Shown here one piece after another: positions 12,376 to 25,480 of a stretch of 64,000 nt of DNA. Both the position numbers and the translations under genes were made by a program. Position 1 is the first letter of the stretch; every line of letters begins with the position of its first letter. This stretch comes from Acheta domesticus (taxonomy: Eukaryota; Arthropoda; Insecta; Orthoptera; Gryllidae), in assembly GCA_031308135.1 (NCBI GenBank), contig JAHLJT010009419.1, forward strand, positions 31,896,869-31,960,868, written 5' to 3'. Under the pieces are notes generated by a model, which did not search any database, was not told the DNA's origin, and was given only the letters and a program-made list of their open reading frames with translations.

Positions 12376-15300
12376 GAGGCAGAGCACAGTCAATTTTTTT
12401 TCTGGGAATCGCCTATAAACTTGTCACTCCTGTGGCTTATTTTTCCAATTTCTGGGAATTTTATTTTCTATGAAACCTGTTTGTAAACATCCAACTCATT
12501 ACACAGAATTTTGCAGTATTAAAATTGGAATTTTTTAGATATATAAGAAAATAAATGCTAATTAACATTAGCTCTGAATTATGAAAAATATTTCATCCCC
12601 ACATACACAATTTTAAAAAGGAAAATATTCGTCTTAATTCGATTAATAAACATTTCAATAAAATTCTAAATTATTATTAGTTAAATCTTTATAGGTGTTT
12701 TTGTATGTATATAGGGTATATATCAAAAGAGAAAAAAATCGTATCTGTGTTAGAAGAGAAAACGTTTGTTACTCACCAATTATTTTCATCCTTAACTCTT
12801 AATCCTTAATTCATTTCCTTCGCGCCTTATTTTGACTATATGTATTTATTTCAACTTACCTGAAACAAAAATATTCACATTAATACGAAACATTAAAATG
12901 TATGCTTTTTAAATATATAAGTTTAACATCTAATGCAATAATAGCGGCAACCAACTTCACTCTAGCAAACAAAATGAAAGGTAATATTTCATCTATGTAA
13001 AAGACAAAACATTGTAAAGAATGCAACTTTTCCTATGCGGTATGTACTAGAATATAAATAACTACCAACTTCTCACAAAAAAATCCATTAAAATTCTAAA
13101 CTCCGCGTAGGGGTTATTTACATCACGTGACACCGTAGCAAAACCCCAACCCTCACCACTCGAAAGTGCAGCTTCAAGTTTGCCTTAAAGCCAGAAAGCT
13201 TTCAAGAATAATCGCGAAACTGCCGGAAAGCGATGCAGTGGGGCCTCTAACAACGCTTCTACTTTATTTTCAATACCTCCGGCTTTACGTATTCAAAGAA
13301 AACTTTGCTGGCGCGATAAGTCGAAAAACAGGAAACATGGCATGTGATGTACATTTCAGAACTTTTAGTGAAAATTTCCGATGCGCATCTGCAATAATGG
13401 CTTTAACGAAATTAGCGCTTGTGCCTGCTATATTCTTCTATGCATTTTAAGAGCAAGAACTCGTTTCTTGGATAATTAATTCCGATAAACGATCAGCTGA
13501 CTTCAAAGCATAGCCAATGACGAAAATTGTTGTACAGTAAATCGCAATTCGCAGCCCTGTAAAACGTGACATAAGTAGAATAGAGCAACATCATTCATTA
13601 TTACTCATTTTTCGTTGGTCTGCGAGACCTTTTCCTTGTTCGTACTAATTTTCAATTCTGAATTTTTCAGTAAGTAAAAATGTCGTGCATTCACAATAAT
13701 TGTATAACAAAAGTAATGGTCTAAATAGAAGATATAGGAAGCCAAGTTTACTAATAAAAAAATACCTAAAATGCATAGTGCATTTGACAATTACAGCTGC
13801 GCAAGAATATTTTTAGACAAGCAATCTGCACTTCCGTTAAGAGTAAAGGCACCCCTCCAATGAATCCAGTTCCAGTATACTTTGATTGAAAATATGGCCC
13901 CTCAATATGCTACCCACGGAATTCGATTGTCCCTGGCGACGAACTAGGATGGAATTGAGAAGCACAACTCTGTCATGTCCAAATTCTAAAAAGAAAGTGT
14001 TCCCAAGTAGAGGAAATATTTTCGGCAGTTTAACAAGAAAGTTACAATAGTACTTATGAAAAAACATATCCAAACCGAATTACTAGAATCTCCAAAACTG
14101 TCAAGACGTTTTCATTGAATTTCGTAACAAGTCTTAAACAGCGATTCAATAAAATTTTTACTCTACCAAACTATGTTATAAGGTAACTTGGTACAGCGTT
14201 ATCAGATATGTACACAACAACTTGTTGTTGGCGTCATTATTAAATAAATAATAATAGCATTCGACAAAGGTAAAATACTTTATTAACAATTCTTATGAAT
14301 GCCACTTCAAATCTTGTTCCGCGTATATTACTTGTACTCGTAGAATCGAAACGGCATTTTTGACTCAGTTTAAAGACCGTAATGTCTCCTTAATCAAAAT
14401 GAATCTCTTTTCCGAACTTTTATTAAGAGATCAATTCTTCAATGCGTGTTGTGAAGTCTCCACTTCAACAACAAACACACGAAATGGGCCTACGTTGTGA
14501 CATGAACAGAATGTAAACACACAAGGCGTTGAAATATGGCGAAGATGCGTCGACTGTTCGGTTGTAGCGAGTACGTGCATGGAATAACTGGAGAGGGCAA
14601 CGTTTAATGGAGCAGTTCGGAATCGCTGGCGTTGTTTTCGAGGAATGGAATAGTGACGAGCAAACAAAGCATGCTAACGGAAACATTTAGGTTACGAAAA
14701 GGAATTCCATAAGTAATAATACAATGAGTGACAGGAAATTAGCCCGCCCTTACTCACGCATATATTTGTAACGTGATGACTCGCGTGTTAGATTTTATCT
14801 AACAACTGTTTATGTTGTATTTATTGTTTTATTATGAATCAAGTTTGTGCATTGATACGCCCAGATATTGATTTCTATAACTTGTATAGATGAAATAAAT
14901 TCATAAAGATGACATGCAAAATCATGATTTTTGTTTATAATAAGCACTCGAATCAAAATCATAGTAATGAAGCGAAGTTACATAAAGCAAATTTATTTAA
15001 GAATGGCAAATCATAGAATACAGTTAATGAAATAATATAATTTCACCACATTGAAACATACACGGGACATTTTTGAACTAAAATAAGCTTCATCAGAATT
15101 ACACTCAATACAAACAAAAAGTATTTCTTGTGGGTTCTTTACAGAGATGTTGGAGCAAATATTACAACAATGCTGCGTGAACCTGATTGGCCTCTTTAGA
15201 AAAAAAGGACATGTTTTTCTCTCTTCGTTGCTCCCCACCATTACATTACTCTAAACAGAAAACAATACTAAGTAACAGAAACTACAGCGAAAGGATGGCG

Positions 15301-15790
15301 GACGATATTCTTGTTAAATCTATGAATGTTACTTTTGATTTAAGGTATAAAAACACGATGAAGGTGAGACGCTAAGGTTTTCTGATCTTTACGCAAGCAA
15401 TCAAGACACAAAAACCGGTGTATAGCTGACAAGAGAGTGTGTGATAATCATTTCGAAACATAAAGCGGTTGCTCGCGCGTGAGAAAATATCTAACACGAC
15501 GCGCCGCGCTAATCAGCACCATCTCATATTGTTTCCCTTCCTAGAACTAATAATAACGATGAACGAATGCAGAGTTGAATCGTGCGGAAAGGCATTGCTC
15601 AAGCGTTATCTCCGTGTGTTGAAAGATGTCAATGTTATTGAAACAAATCCAGAATTGTCAGATGTTTTAAAAGCGCGTGTAACGGTGGTTTAAAGAATCA
15701 GAACGTTAGTGAGAATCCTTTAGAATTTCATGACATACTAAGTCGGACTTGTCTGCAAGGAACAGCAAAGAACGGGAACGGTGGAGAAGG
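12376..15790. other. AT-rich stretch, no gene
   Basis: About 3.4 kb. The main feature is the recursive-splice motif at 12855, listed separately. A palindromic TCACGTGA E-box lies near 13122. The frame at 13166-13450 and others below 95 codons show no recognisable domain. Confidence 0.5.
12845..12880 (-). promoter_or_regulatory. Candidate recursive splice site 1
   Basis: Read on the minus strand, TATTTTTGTTTCAG joins directly to GTAAGTTG, with the junction between 12860 and 12859. This is a pyrimidine-rich acceptor and a consensus donor with zero exon length, as in ratchet points of long Drosophila introns. Fifteen bases (TTTGTTTCAGGTAAG) are shared with the minus-strand site at 49821, with no further similarity around them. 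Function is inferred. Confidence 0.45.
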
Positions 15791-16610
15791 TACTACCTTA
15801 GCGTGTTGTGCGAGGTCAGACAAGGAGGCACGTGTGCAATACAAAAATCAGTTGGAAGGTAAAGTGGAGGAACAGCTCTGAAGCGAAAGCATTCAGAGGA
15901 AGTGTTGAATGTGATGATGGTTCGCGCGGAAGGGGTGGGCCAGGAAGAGAGAACAAGGAGATGAAAAGAAGGGCACGAAAGGGGGTGGGGTGAGTGGGAG
16001 AAAAAGAGAAAAGGCGAAAGTGCGGGACAGAGAGTGGGACGCGGGGCGGGCGTCGGAATAATTTACGCGCGCCAGGCCAGAGGGCGCGTTGTTCGCATGG
16101 AGCGCCGCGCCGCGGAGCACAGTGGCGGGGCCGGCGGGGGTGGGCCGGCGGGGGTGGGCCGGCGGGGGTGGGCAAGCGGGGGTGGGCCGGCGGGGGCGGT
16201 GTGGGGCTGGCGAAGCGGGGGCGAGGCCGAGGGGGCGGGGCCGCGGGGGCGGGGCGGGGGCGGGGACGAGGGGGCGGCGCGTCCGGAGGGGGTGGATTCG
16301 GGGGCGATGAGGGTGGCAGGGCGGGCGAAGGCGAGGGCGGCAGGGGTGGCAGTCGGGACGGCCGCGGGGGCAGGCGGAGGCGCCGGTATCGACCCGAGGG
16401 CCGCCACGGCTCCACCACCCACGCCTCGCGACCCAAGAATTGGGCGAGGAGCCCCTCGCGCCGACCGCCAACGCTGCTGCTGCTGCTGTCGCGATAGCCG
16501 TCGTCGCCGCGGCGGAAGGAGGGCAGGCGTGGAGAAGGTGCGCGTGGACTGGGCAGAGGGGCGCAGGGCGTTGGTGAGATCTCCAATAGGGGGGAAAGGG
16601 GTCACCACGT
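15791..16610. promoter_or_regulatory. Large CpG island
   Basis: The largest uninterrupted CpG-dense block outside the tandem arrays, strongly G-biased on the + strand. It includes a 14-bp minisatellite, a CTG run near 16476-16492 and a CACGTG E-box at about 16605. Open frames up to 256 codons on both strands overlap and consist of Pro/Arg/Ala or Gly/Arg runs, so they are compositional. It could be a promoter island of an unseen transcript. Confidence 0.45.
16125..16197 (+). repeat. 14-bp G-rich minisatellite, about 5 units
   Basis: The unit TGGGCCGGCGGGGG is repeated, with one variant unit carrying CAAG in place of CCGG. The G runs could form quadruplex structure. Confidence 0.85.
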
Positions 16611-17050
16611 GATTCAAACTCACCATGGGAACTTCATCAAGAAAGGCACTAGGACTAGTGTACGATAAAGAACGAGTAATACAATAACTGCTTATAAAAA
16701 TAGAGAGGAAAACTACGAAATAAGCTTGAAATCGTAGATGTGAAATGAAAGGTTTTCTATGCAGCCCACAATTTCCGTATAGAATTGTACGTTCAATATT
16801 GTTACAGTTCACTCCATTTTTCAGGCATCATATATTCTTAAAATTAAATGGATTTGATATATTGTGGAATAATTTAAGTACAAGAAATATCAGATTTGAA
16901 TGTCTTGACTCTCATTTCATTCATCGACAAGCGAAGAAGACAGAAAATGAAATGTCATTTTACTTCAAAGCGTAGAAGCCATTTATGTTCGATAACATTG
17001 ACCATTCATTCGCGTGTACATCTGAAGGAGAATACATAAATATTGCAATT

Positions 17051-17084
<34 letters not shown>

Positions 17085-19699
17085 GTAATAATAATGAACC
17101 TCTTAAAACAATTAAACACAAATGTATAAACTTACATGGGCTGAGGAATATTTTCTATCTTGAAAATATGTTTTTGACTTTATTTGAAATTATCTATTAC
17201 CTTTATAAAGTTTCCAATACTACGTTTTTGACAATATGAATAAAGTATCAACCACAATAAAAACCACAATTAGCGAGTGTTGCAAAATATCTTGTGTCGT
17301 GATTATGACTGCTCAAAGCGAATGACATTCCAGAAACACATGATAGGACGCTTTTCTGAACTTCCCTGATATGCAGCTTTGCGACGTCACATTGCGTCCC
17401 AAACAGAAACAAATTACGATGGTTTTTGTCAGGTGGTAATTGTACACGTATTTTGATAATGAAAAAAGGCCACAGAGACATGCCGCGGAAATTACATTTC
17501 AACGCAAGTCCACGTCATGTGAAGTCTAATTATGATATCACATTCAATACGCCTGTAACAACGTAGAGTTTCAGTTTTGATCCCTGATGTCTAATGACAA
17601 GGATGAATGCATGTGTTGGTGGTCAGATATACAGAGAAGCTTGCAGTATACAAATTCTCAAGAGTGAAATTTTGCATCACTTAATAGTTTTGTAAACTAT
17701 TATTCATATTCCTGGAGAAAAAAATTAATACATTATAATCTGGACACAGAGTATAATCTTACAATTAAATGAGCCGAAATAGGAATATGGGTCTTTATGG
17801 TATTTATAACACATGTGGTGGTAAATAATTATAGCACCAAGATAAATTAATATGTCCTCTCGGACTTACTTTCATCTCGTTGTAAATGATGATATTAAAT
17901 GTGAAGAGCAAATGAATCGCCTACAACCCTGTCGATCACAGTACATCTTTTCACAAGGGGGCACTGTTTGAAATATTTTGTGTGTCTACACCGGTTTCTA
18001 AAGTCAGAATGTGTGATTCTCACATTTCATCAACAAAATTCCAGGTACCTCGTTGAATATTTGTTAAGGTATGTAGTTTTGTTCGCTTTACTGTCCTAAG
18101 AAATATTCTAGCACTTTTTAAAGACCTCGTTGTGTCTAATTTTTCAGTCCATCATCCGTTTTTCCTCCTGAGCGTTTGTTATCATTTTGGACAAGGTCTG
18201 CTGAAGTAGGTTTTCGTCAAACGCCCATCGCATCAATTCTCATCACGAACGCATGTTATATAGATGAGAGATGGTACATTATGGCGAAGAAGGATTAAAA
18301 GCACATTTTTGAATGTTTTTTGGACTAATTTGGCAAATTTTCAGGTCATGAATCACCTCACAGCATTTGTGCATTAATTTTGGACCCATCATTTGTATTT
18401 TCAATGCTTCTTTCAATAGGGAAGTACTTCATAGTGCCTCATTTGAGTTCCACAGAGATAATCATAGAGTCAAGTCTTTATTGTCTTTTAAAGTTGAAGT
18501 AATTATAGTAAGTAATTATATGAAGATAATTAGAAGTACTCTAACAGTTCATACCAGTTATATTTAAACGGTTAAAAGTATAGAAATAAAAATGTATAAT
18601 AGTTCAGTGACATTTATATAGAATGTAATTGATTTTAATGATGACGTGTCATTAATAGTACATTTTATGATTGCTCGGGAACTAAACCACTATCTACGGC
18701 TCATACAAATGAAGGATCCAAGAAAGATTAGAGGAGAGAATACACCCATATTAAAAGTGAAATTCAAAGGGTTTTAAAAAATCCAAATGAATGTCTCACA
18801 AAGTGTGAAATAAAGGTGTATCAGGAGTGAAGTTCAAGTCCTTGTGGAATAAAAACTTGTTCGTTGTTCCAAGAATTCGTCGAAGAGTGAAAGGAGACGT
18901 AGGAAAAAGTCCATTCCGAGAAAACATCTCTTACATTTTCTGGCGGAAAAGAAAAAAATTCTTTCTTAAGTCATAACGTACTCAAAGGCACAGTTTTTGG
19001 ATTACGATTTTTATATCCGACTGCACAAGAGAAGGAAGTGGAGAAACTCCACGTAAGTATTCTTTTGCAATTTAAGATGTCCTCCAAAACAGAATAACTC
19101 ATTCTTCACGTTAAATGGAATTCCGAATGCAGTCTTTAGGTTGTAAATCCTCCTAAATCAATTCACATTCCACGTTTATCGCCTGGGCTATTTCATTACT
19201 TGAGATCGCAGACGATCCGATGTTACGCAGTACATCAGGAGCAATCTCTCGCTGAATTCAATAGAGCCTCTCGCGCCAAATGGCTTCTAATATTCAGATC
19301 ACTTGCATATAGATTGCAGACCGGACAAGCGCGTGATGCGAATGTTCCTTGCCCCATCGCTCATGAGGCAATTTTCGGACAATAATGATATACTCCATGA
19401 ACCTACTCCGAGAACTGTGAAATTTCACCTGTAATATCAAGAACGAATTAGATAATAACGGCACAAAATTTGTTACAAATGTTTCCCAAAATCGATCTTA
19501 AAATTAAGCACTTTTTAGAAATAATTTGTTTCATCATTAAATATTATTTTATATATTTACCTCTTAATAAAATAAAAATATTTTCTATGTTAGGAGTTTT
19601 TTACCGAGCTTCATACTCTATTTAAAAAAACGTATGAATAAATTTTGAATAACAATAATGGACCCAAATGATAATTAAAAAATCTGTGATAATGTGGCG
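16611..19699. other. AT-rich stretch, no gene
   Basis: About 3.1 kb. An (AAT)n microsatellite lies at 17052-17084. Around 19200-19385 the sequence is more balanced (CTCTCGCGCCAAATGGCTTC, CACTTGCATATAGATTGCAG) and looks like a possible conserved non-coding element. No exon is supportable. Confidence 0.5.
17052..17084. repeat. (TAA)n microsatellite
   Basis: About eleven perfect TAA units, followed by a short interrupted AATAATAAT stretch. Confidence 0.95.
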
Positions 19700-19990
19700 T
19701 GTGTAAGGGAAGAATAGGGAAAAGAACTTTAAAGAAAAGAACGCGCGACGTTCTCGGTCCGTTTGTTAGGGTACTGCTCTGCCAATCGCCAAGAATTAAT
19801 CAGAGCAACCAAGACAAGCTTTGAATCAGAGCTGTTAGTCACAAGAATTCTCCTATAGTTGAAATCTCCTAGTTTGAATTCAACCTAGTCATCTAGCTGG
19901 GGGGACGAAAACCTTACAACCATCAGGATTCAAGTCCTTGGACATTTTATTCGATGATGATATATATGCAGTGGTGTTGCCACGGTAATC
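19700..19990 (-). mobile_element. SINE family A, copy 3, partial
   Basis: Reverse-oriented. It keeps the head and core (TGTTAGGGTACTGCTC, ACAAGAATTCTCCT, GGATTCAAGTCCTTGG) but lacks the family's 3' third. It is more diverged than copies 2 and 5. Confidence 0.65.
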
Positions 19991-20109
19991 CTGTAACATA
20001 TGCCTGATTATTACAATAACCCGCCTTTTCCTGAATCCATTTTTGTTGTGGAAGAAATTTATCTGAGGCTAGAAAATTTTAGCTGGCTCTAAAAACTCTC
20101 TATTTTATA

Positions 20110-20300
20110 TCCTTTTGGCGGTCCGGGAGACGCCGCGTTCTAGGCACAGATGCCAACGTTTCGGCCATCATGCTTTTCTCTCTGAGGAAGAGTCCCAGCA
20201 TCGCGGCCGTTTGATATCTATGAACAGGCCATACCACTGTGGCGTCTTCCGGTCAGCCAAATAGTTACTGACTCCGTCCGTTTTCAACTCTCTATTCTCT
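20110..20300 (-). mobile_element. Possible retroelement 3' fragment
   Basis: The minus strand contains CTTCCTCAGAGAGAAAAGCA then TGATGGCCGAAACGTTGGC. A 'gagga.ga .. gCCGAAACGTtgg' phrase is familiar from 3' ends of Penelope-like and some other invertebrate retroelements. No reverse transcriptase remains nearby, and no second copy occurs in the window. The assignment rests on this one phrase. Confidence 0.3.
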
Positions 20301-21556
20301 ATTAGGAGAAATAATATAGGACTATTATTTCCCAGTGCTTGCGTTTCTACACTCTATCCACTTGTTCTTTGCAACCCTCTTATACAATAATGTGGATCAA
20401 TCAGTAGCCACATTAAATTATTAAATTTCGTACCTGCTGCCAATGGAATGTCTTGCACTTCCTTCAAGCTGACCTCTTTTTGACAGCTTTAGGGGTAACG
20501 AGCTACCTTATAAAAGCCTTTGGGTTAAAAATACAAATTGAATTTTGTACATTTCGGGCATTTATTCTTTTATAGTTATCACAACCTAAAACTTCAAAAC
20601 AACTCAGAAAAAATCCTGCGTTTCTTGGATAGTTTTAGTTAATGCCTACTTATTACAGAATGGACAATCTATTAGGATTATTATTTAGACTAAGCATATA
20701 TTTTCTTATACAACTTTCACTTTCTGGAAACGATAATGCAATAATGAGAGGCCAATTGTGACCTCCGCTTTGTAATAATGAGACAAACTCATACAGAACA
20801 TTTGTTATATACTTTACAAAACTATGAATTACTTTATTGATGGAATATTTTCCATTCATTTCGAAGCATTTCGGTTAACCTTTTACAAAGTTTAAAGTTT
20901 CTTTTACGAAAAGTTAATTTCCCAGACAACGCACTCTTACGAGCGCATTGTGAAACGCATTGTCGAAGTCAAAGCTGCGGGACGAAAGCCAATGTTCCAT
21001 GCGCAAAAGAGATTGTAGGAGCCAAGTCTAAGCTAACGGAAGTAGCCCCAATGGAACTATTCCAAAGCTCTGCGTTGCGTCAATCGGTGTGAGATAGTTG
21101 TGAATTAAAAAAGGTCAGCATGCTATTTCTAGATGTCTCCTCTGAATTTACGTAACATTTACTGAGTGAGGATTTTTTTGTACCCAGGAACCACTAAAAA
21201 TTTGATGGAATGGTCTATGGCAGTTACTTTTTTTAATTAATCAGGTAAACAAATCAACTGCAACAAAACAATTTCCTTCCACTCTTTATTAATGATTGAA
21301 TTTTTAATGCCTCGCCATAGAACACACAATATTTTCACTTCATGTAACCACATAGACAAATATATGTTATTTTTTAAATTATTCTCTTCTCTATTTTTAT
21401 CTATATAATACTGAAGATGTATTAAAATACTTGTAACATACTACTCAAAGAGTGATTTTGTTCACTAGACCATTATCGCTGTATTGCACACAACATTGAT
21501 TATTAACAGTTTTCGGGTGCGACAACTATGATCATAGTCCCGCAAATGTGGTGTAA
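20301..21556. other. Non-coding stretch
   Basis: AT-rich overall, with a more balanced patch at about 20930-21080. No gene recognised. Confidence 0.5.
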
Positions 21557-21975
21557 GTTTTTATCACGGGAGGTAGCGTTGTTCTTTCCCCGCTGAGAAC
21601 CGGCGCCGTCGTTCACGTTGGCTTGCGGGATTTTCCCTAACCAATTATCTCCCACCAGCAGGGCATCGACTCAGTTGAGATATGATCTAATATCTCGACT
21701 TGTTACCTGACATGTGTGGTAGTGTAGCGCATGTAAGTGTAAATGTGAGTAACGTAGAATGAGGATAGGGCAAGGAAAGAGAAAGAAAGACTGCACATGG
21801 TCCGTGAACCATTTGTTGCGGTACTGCTCCGGCATTTGCCTGCTGTTGATTTGGGAAACCATGGAAAAATATCAGGAAGAGCTCCCGGCCGCTAGAATTC
21901 TCCTTCAGACAGCTTTGGCGTTGACCTAACTCCTAAATTACGTTGATCCCCTGAGGCACAGCTGGTTCGAAAAAA
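21557..21975 (-). mobile_element. SINE family A, copy 4
   Basis: Reverse-oriented, nearly full length but diverged. TTATCACGGGAGGTAGCG marks the 3' end; CTGCTCCGGCATTTGCCTG, GGCCGCTAGAATTCTCC and a degraded head follow. The A-to-B-box region is eroded. Confidence 0.75.
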
Positions 21976-22075
21976 AGAAGAACACCCAATAAAAAAAATC
22001 GTTAAAATAGTGTGCACCTAAGCAGATCCAATCATTTCCCAAGAGACATATAATATATTTATTATAATTTACATG

Positions 22076-22402
22076 CGGTTTTGATGGCGTATCGGACTGT
22101 TATACCGAAGTTCGCGGGTTCAAACCCGATCGAAACTTTGGATTTTTAAGGGCGAAAAAATTCTTCGTACGCGTTCTTTCGGAGGGGAAGTAAAGTCGGC
22201 TGTTCCATGTTAACAGATCTACTTGCACGTCAAGCCTAAATGAAGCCTCTGAGCTAAATTCAAATTGCCAGTTTCGTCGCCCAAGAAATACCTTCTTTCT
22301 ACGCTAGTTGGTGAAAGGAGCGTAGCGAAATTTGCGTGGTCAGGAGGAAGGGCAGGCCTCATCATACTCTGAGTCTCGCCACGTAAAATAAGACAACAAT
22401 TC
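22076..22402 (+). mobile_element. tRNA-derived SINE, family C, copy 1
   Basis: The tRNA-like head has GCGGGTTCAAACCCGATCG (B box GGTTCAAACCC) preceded by TTATACCGAAG. The body has GGATTTTTAAGGGCGAAAAAA, GGGGAAGTAAA, GGCTGTTCCA, GAGCTAAATTCAAAT and ends CCACGTAAAATAAG. All of these recur in order at 40941-41287, so the two are copies of one SINE family distinct from family A. Confidence 0.8.
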
Positions 22403-22639
22403 AGTTCATAGCAGTTTTCTTTTGACCTGTCCTCACAAAATTCTTTCTATTAAAACTAAACAATTTTCTTAACACCATTAACCACTCAATCTACATTAAT
22501 ACAGAGTAACAATATTTTAAGAGGGGGAGGGCCAGCTGTACATTTACGCCTGGGAGAGCAAAACTAGGGACCACCCCCGGCATACGCCTACGAAGCCTAC
22601 ATTGTTATATAATTTTCTTAACACATTTCTTCCTTCAAT
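22403..22639. other. Short non-coding spacer
   Basis: AT-rich DNA between SINE C1 and the next GC block. Nothing recognised. Confidence 0.5.
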
Positions 22640-22985
22640 CCCAAATTCCTTCCCTCTTTCCTCGCGCAGCGACGAGGTGCACGCGGCCGCGGATGGGCTA
22701 AACCCGAAGCGATCGCCCCACAGCACCACAGCGCTGGGCGTCCGGGGCGCGTACGCTATCTGGCGGCGCCCTCCGCGCCGGAGAACAAAGGCCGCGCGGC
22801 ACAGATAACGCGCGTAAAGAGACGAGCGCGCACGTAAACCCGAATTCCATCCCGTGCGCCCGGACGGCTCGTATGCGTTCCACGTCAACCTCCACCTGCC
22901 TCCCCTCCAGCCATCCAGCAGCCATACGCTCCGGGTAGAGTCCCTGGATCAGGGGTTCCAACGGGTTGATACTAACCCCCTGCGG
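22640..22985. promoter_or_regulatory. CpG-rich block
   Basis: It contains GACGAGGTGCACGCGGCCGC and further CpG-dense sequence to about 22860, then a less dense C-rich shoulder. Open frames on both strands (68-114 codons) overlap and are unrecognised. A role as promoter or enhancer island is possible. Confidence 0.35.
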
Positions 22986-24340
22986 GTCAATGAAATTCAC
23001 CGAATGGGAGTGATTAGTGGAATATGATCAGTTTAATCAACAGTCCATTGATTACAAAGATTATTAATGAACTTATATATTTTGTAATATAAACCAATAA
23101 AACATTAGAGTATATTAAAAGATCGCCTCTCTTCTTTCGTATCCTCTGGATGTTTCGAAAACTCAAGAAATCATTGCTATGGGTGTACAACAATACTCTG
23201 TCGCGTAAAAATAGCATTTTGTAAACATTGTACTTCAATGAATAAAAAGAAACTCAGCTACTTCAAACCGGAAGTGTTAATTATTGAAAATCGACGAATG
23301 TACAAGAATATTTTTGAATGACATTTTTATTTTTAAGGTACGTATGTGCAATTCTTTGTATTATGTTTAATGATGCTGTATACTGAAAACGTGAGGGGGG
23401 TGTAGAAACAGACAATTCTCTTAAAAGTGGTCGAATAAGCAAAGAGGTTGGGAATCTCTACCTTAGATGCAGGATATAACGCCTTACTCTGCTACAATTC
23501 CGAAATTTTATTGTTAAGATATTATTCCGACATGAAAACAACACAAATACATATGAAATCCCCCTCAATATCTTCAAATATAATCATTTCTCAAGTTCTT
23601 TATACTTCCTAACGGGTCTATCGGGTAAAGGAATATTAAATGGCGTGACTTCTCATGTACTGGCAGGTTAACGAATACTGTTTGTCTGCGGCAGAACGTG
23701 ATCAGCCAAACCACAGTGCACGAGAAGTTTCCTAATAATTAAGGGTAAATGTCAAATGTGTGACTTTCTTATGAGAAATTTTCCACCGCAAATGTTTTGG
23801 AAAAAAGTTATCTTCGAGCCCTCTATATGCTCATAACGTTCGTCAGCATTTAGTATATTGAGACACTTGCATCGTTCATTACCAAAAGTCATAATCCTTT
23901 AATTTACTTTATAAAGCTGTACTGAGTCTGCGACACTTATTTCCATCCAAAGTTTAAGCCATTATACCTTGATCAAAGAAAATACAAAATATCTCTTATC
24001 TAACATCTGGTCACCAAACATAGATTTTTTCAACCCTAATTAATATTTTTAAACATACAAATTTCTTTATTAATGAAAAGAAAATAATAAAATAATATCG
24101 ATAGTATAAATTTCACTGTTAATTAGAGAAAGAAGTAGATTGTGATCGCAAATTTAGCCTGTACGATAATGTCTTGTGAAGTGTACTTAAAGACATTACT
24201 AAACATACTAAAACATGCAGCAAGAAAATAATTTCCTTCTGTCAGCTAGTATTTTAAAAGATGAAATAGAACTTGAATCTAGCAAGAAATCAACTTCCTC
24301 AACACAAATCGGGAGCGGGCTCTTTGTACCTAATAGCTAG
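22986..24340. other. AT-rich stretch, no gene
   Basis: No open frame over 75 codons and no recognisable repeat. Confidence 0.5.
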
Positions 24341-24600
24341 GGAATTCACACTGACAAGTAGTTCTGGGAAATCGATCGCGAGTTCCCACGACAATCGCTC
24401 CCACCAATCAGCTCCCTCCCCAACGCGCGATTAATACCGCGCGGCGTGCTATCGCAAAGGAGCCATCGACACGTAATCGAAGTTCCAAGAACGGCTGCAG
24501 CCATCTCACGGCAAGCGGCCATTATTACGTTCGTTAGGGCGCTCAATAAGACGTCACTTGTGAGGCATCGAAACACGCGCGTTAACCTGGATCACTTTCT
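24341..24600. promoter_or_regulatory. Candidate conserved regulatory element
   Basis: A balanced, non-repetitive island in AT-rich DNA. It carries CCACCAATCAG (CCAAT box type), GCGCGATTAATACCGCGC (homeodomain-type ATTA core), two GCCAT cores (GCAGCCATCTC, CGGCCATTATT) and GACGTCAC (CRE type). The coding frames are short. The word content looks like an enhancer or promoter; function is inferred. Confidence 0.35.
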
Positions 24601-25110
24601 AGTCACCTTTCCTTTGTTTCTCGATGTTCACGTAACTTCTATCAGCAAGAACGTCGTGTTTCAATTATTTAGTGACGAATTCCCCGTTCAATTACATCTT
24701 GCCACAACCGAAGATATTTTCAACGTTTCATTGTATTTCAATTATTTATTACGTTTTTATATATTTTTTTAAAACTTTTTAATTTTATTTTCACGAAAGT
24801 ATTGTTGGAATATTTAAGGTAATTTTTAAATATCTTTCACCATTCACAAGGATTTTTAAATGCGAGGACTTAGTGTGCATCACAACTTTCGAAATTAACA
24901 TCGACTGTCAGAATTACATCAAATTTCATTGATTTCAAATTCAGATAAATTCTCTTCTTATATTTGCAAATAAACGTATATTGAAGGATCCAATTTGGAC
25001 ACACCACCAACATTCATTGTTATAAAACTGTAAACTAATATTGTACTCAATTTATTTTAGGGCATTCCACAAGACATTTGAAGGCGTAGATAGTTGGATA
25101 ATCGCGGCAT
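24601..25110. other. AT-rich stretch
   Basis: Very AT-rich; nothing recognised. Confidence 0.5.
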
Positions 25111-25480
25111 AATCCTAGCTTCTCTCTAATCCCACCAAGCGAGCCAGAAGAGGGTCGCGTCTGGGTTGCGCACTCGGACGCATCGCGGCCGAAGGCAGAT
25201 ACGCTATCTGCCGGGGAGAGGCTTTACGAGCCCCATTGTCAGCGCGTTCGACAAACGTATCAGAAAGCGGCTGCGGCTACAGCTGCGGCGGCGCCTGCAG
25301 CGGCGTTAACTGCAATGCTTTTCATTGCCGTCAAGGCAGGCGGCGAGGCTCGAGTAGGCAGGCGAGGCGCGGGAAGGCTGGCGAACACAGTGCGTAGATA
25401 AAAAGTTTATTGCGCGTGGGACGCGGGAACGCGCGCGAGCAGAGGGACAGATACACGCCGCCATGTTGGTCGCTTGCGGC
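25111..25480. promoter_or_regulatory. CpG-rich block with YY1/Pho site
   Basis: A CpG-dense block with a GCTGCGGCTACAGCTGCGGC patch (CAGCTG E-box), AAAAGTTTATTGCGCG (TTTATTG, Caudal/Abd-B type) and, at 25457-25469, GCCGCCATGTTGG. The last is a textbook YY1/Pleiohomeotic core (ATGGCGGC on the minus strand). No exon was found. It could be a promoter or Polycomb-type element. Confidence 0.4.

Noticed and set aside
15816..16812. Frames of 167-256 codons on both strands
   Set aside because: CpG-rich DNA has few stop codons; all frames overlap and none shows a domain.
21230..21255. Plus-strand recursive splice site TTAATTAATCAGGTAAAC
   Set aside because: The donor GTAAAC is weak and the pyrimidine tract is broken by AATTAA next to the AG.
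22076..22150. Functional tRNA gene from GGTTCAAACCC
   Set aside because: The same head plus a long shared body occurs at 40941, so it is a SINE head, and the acceptor stem is imperfect here.
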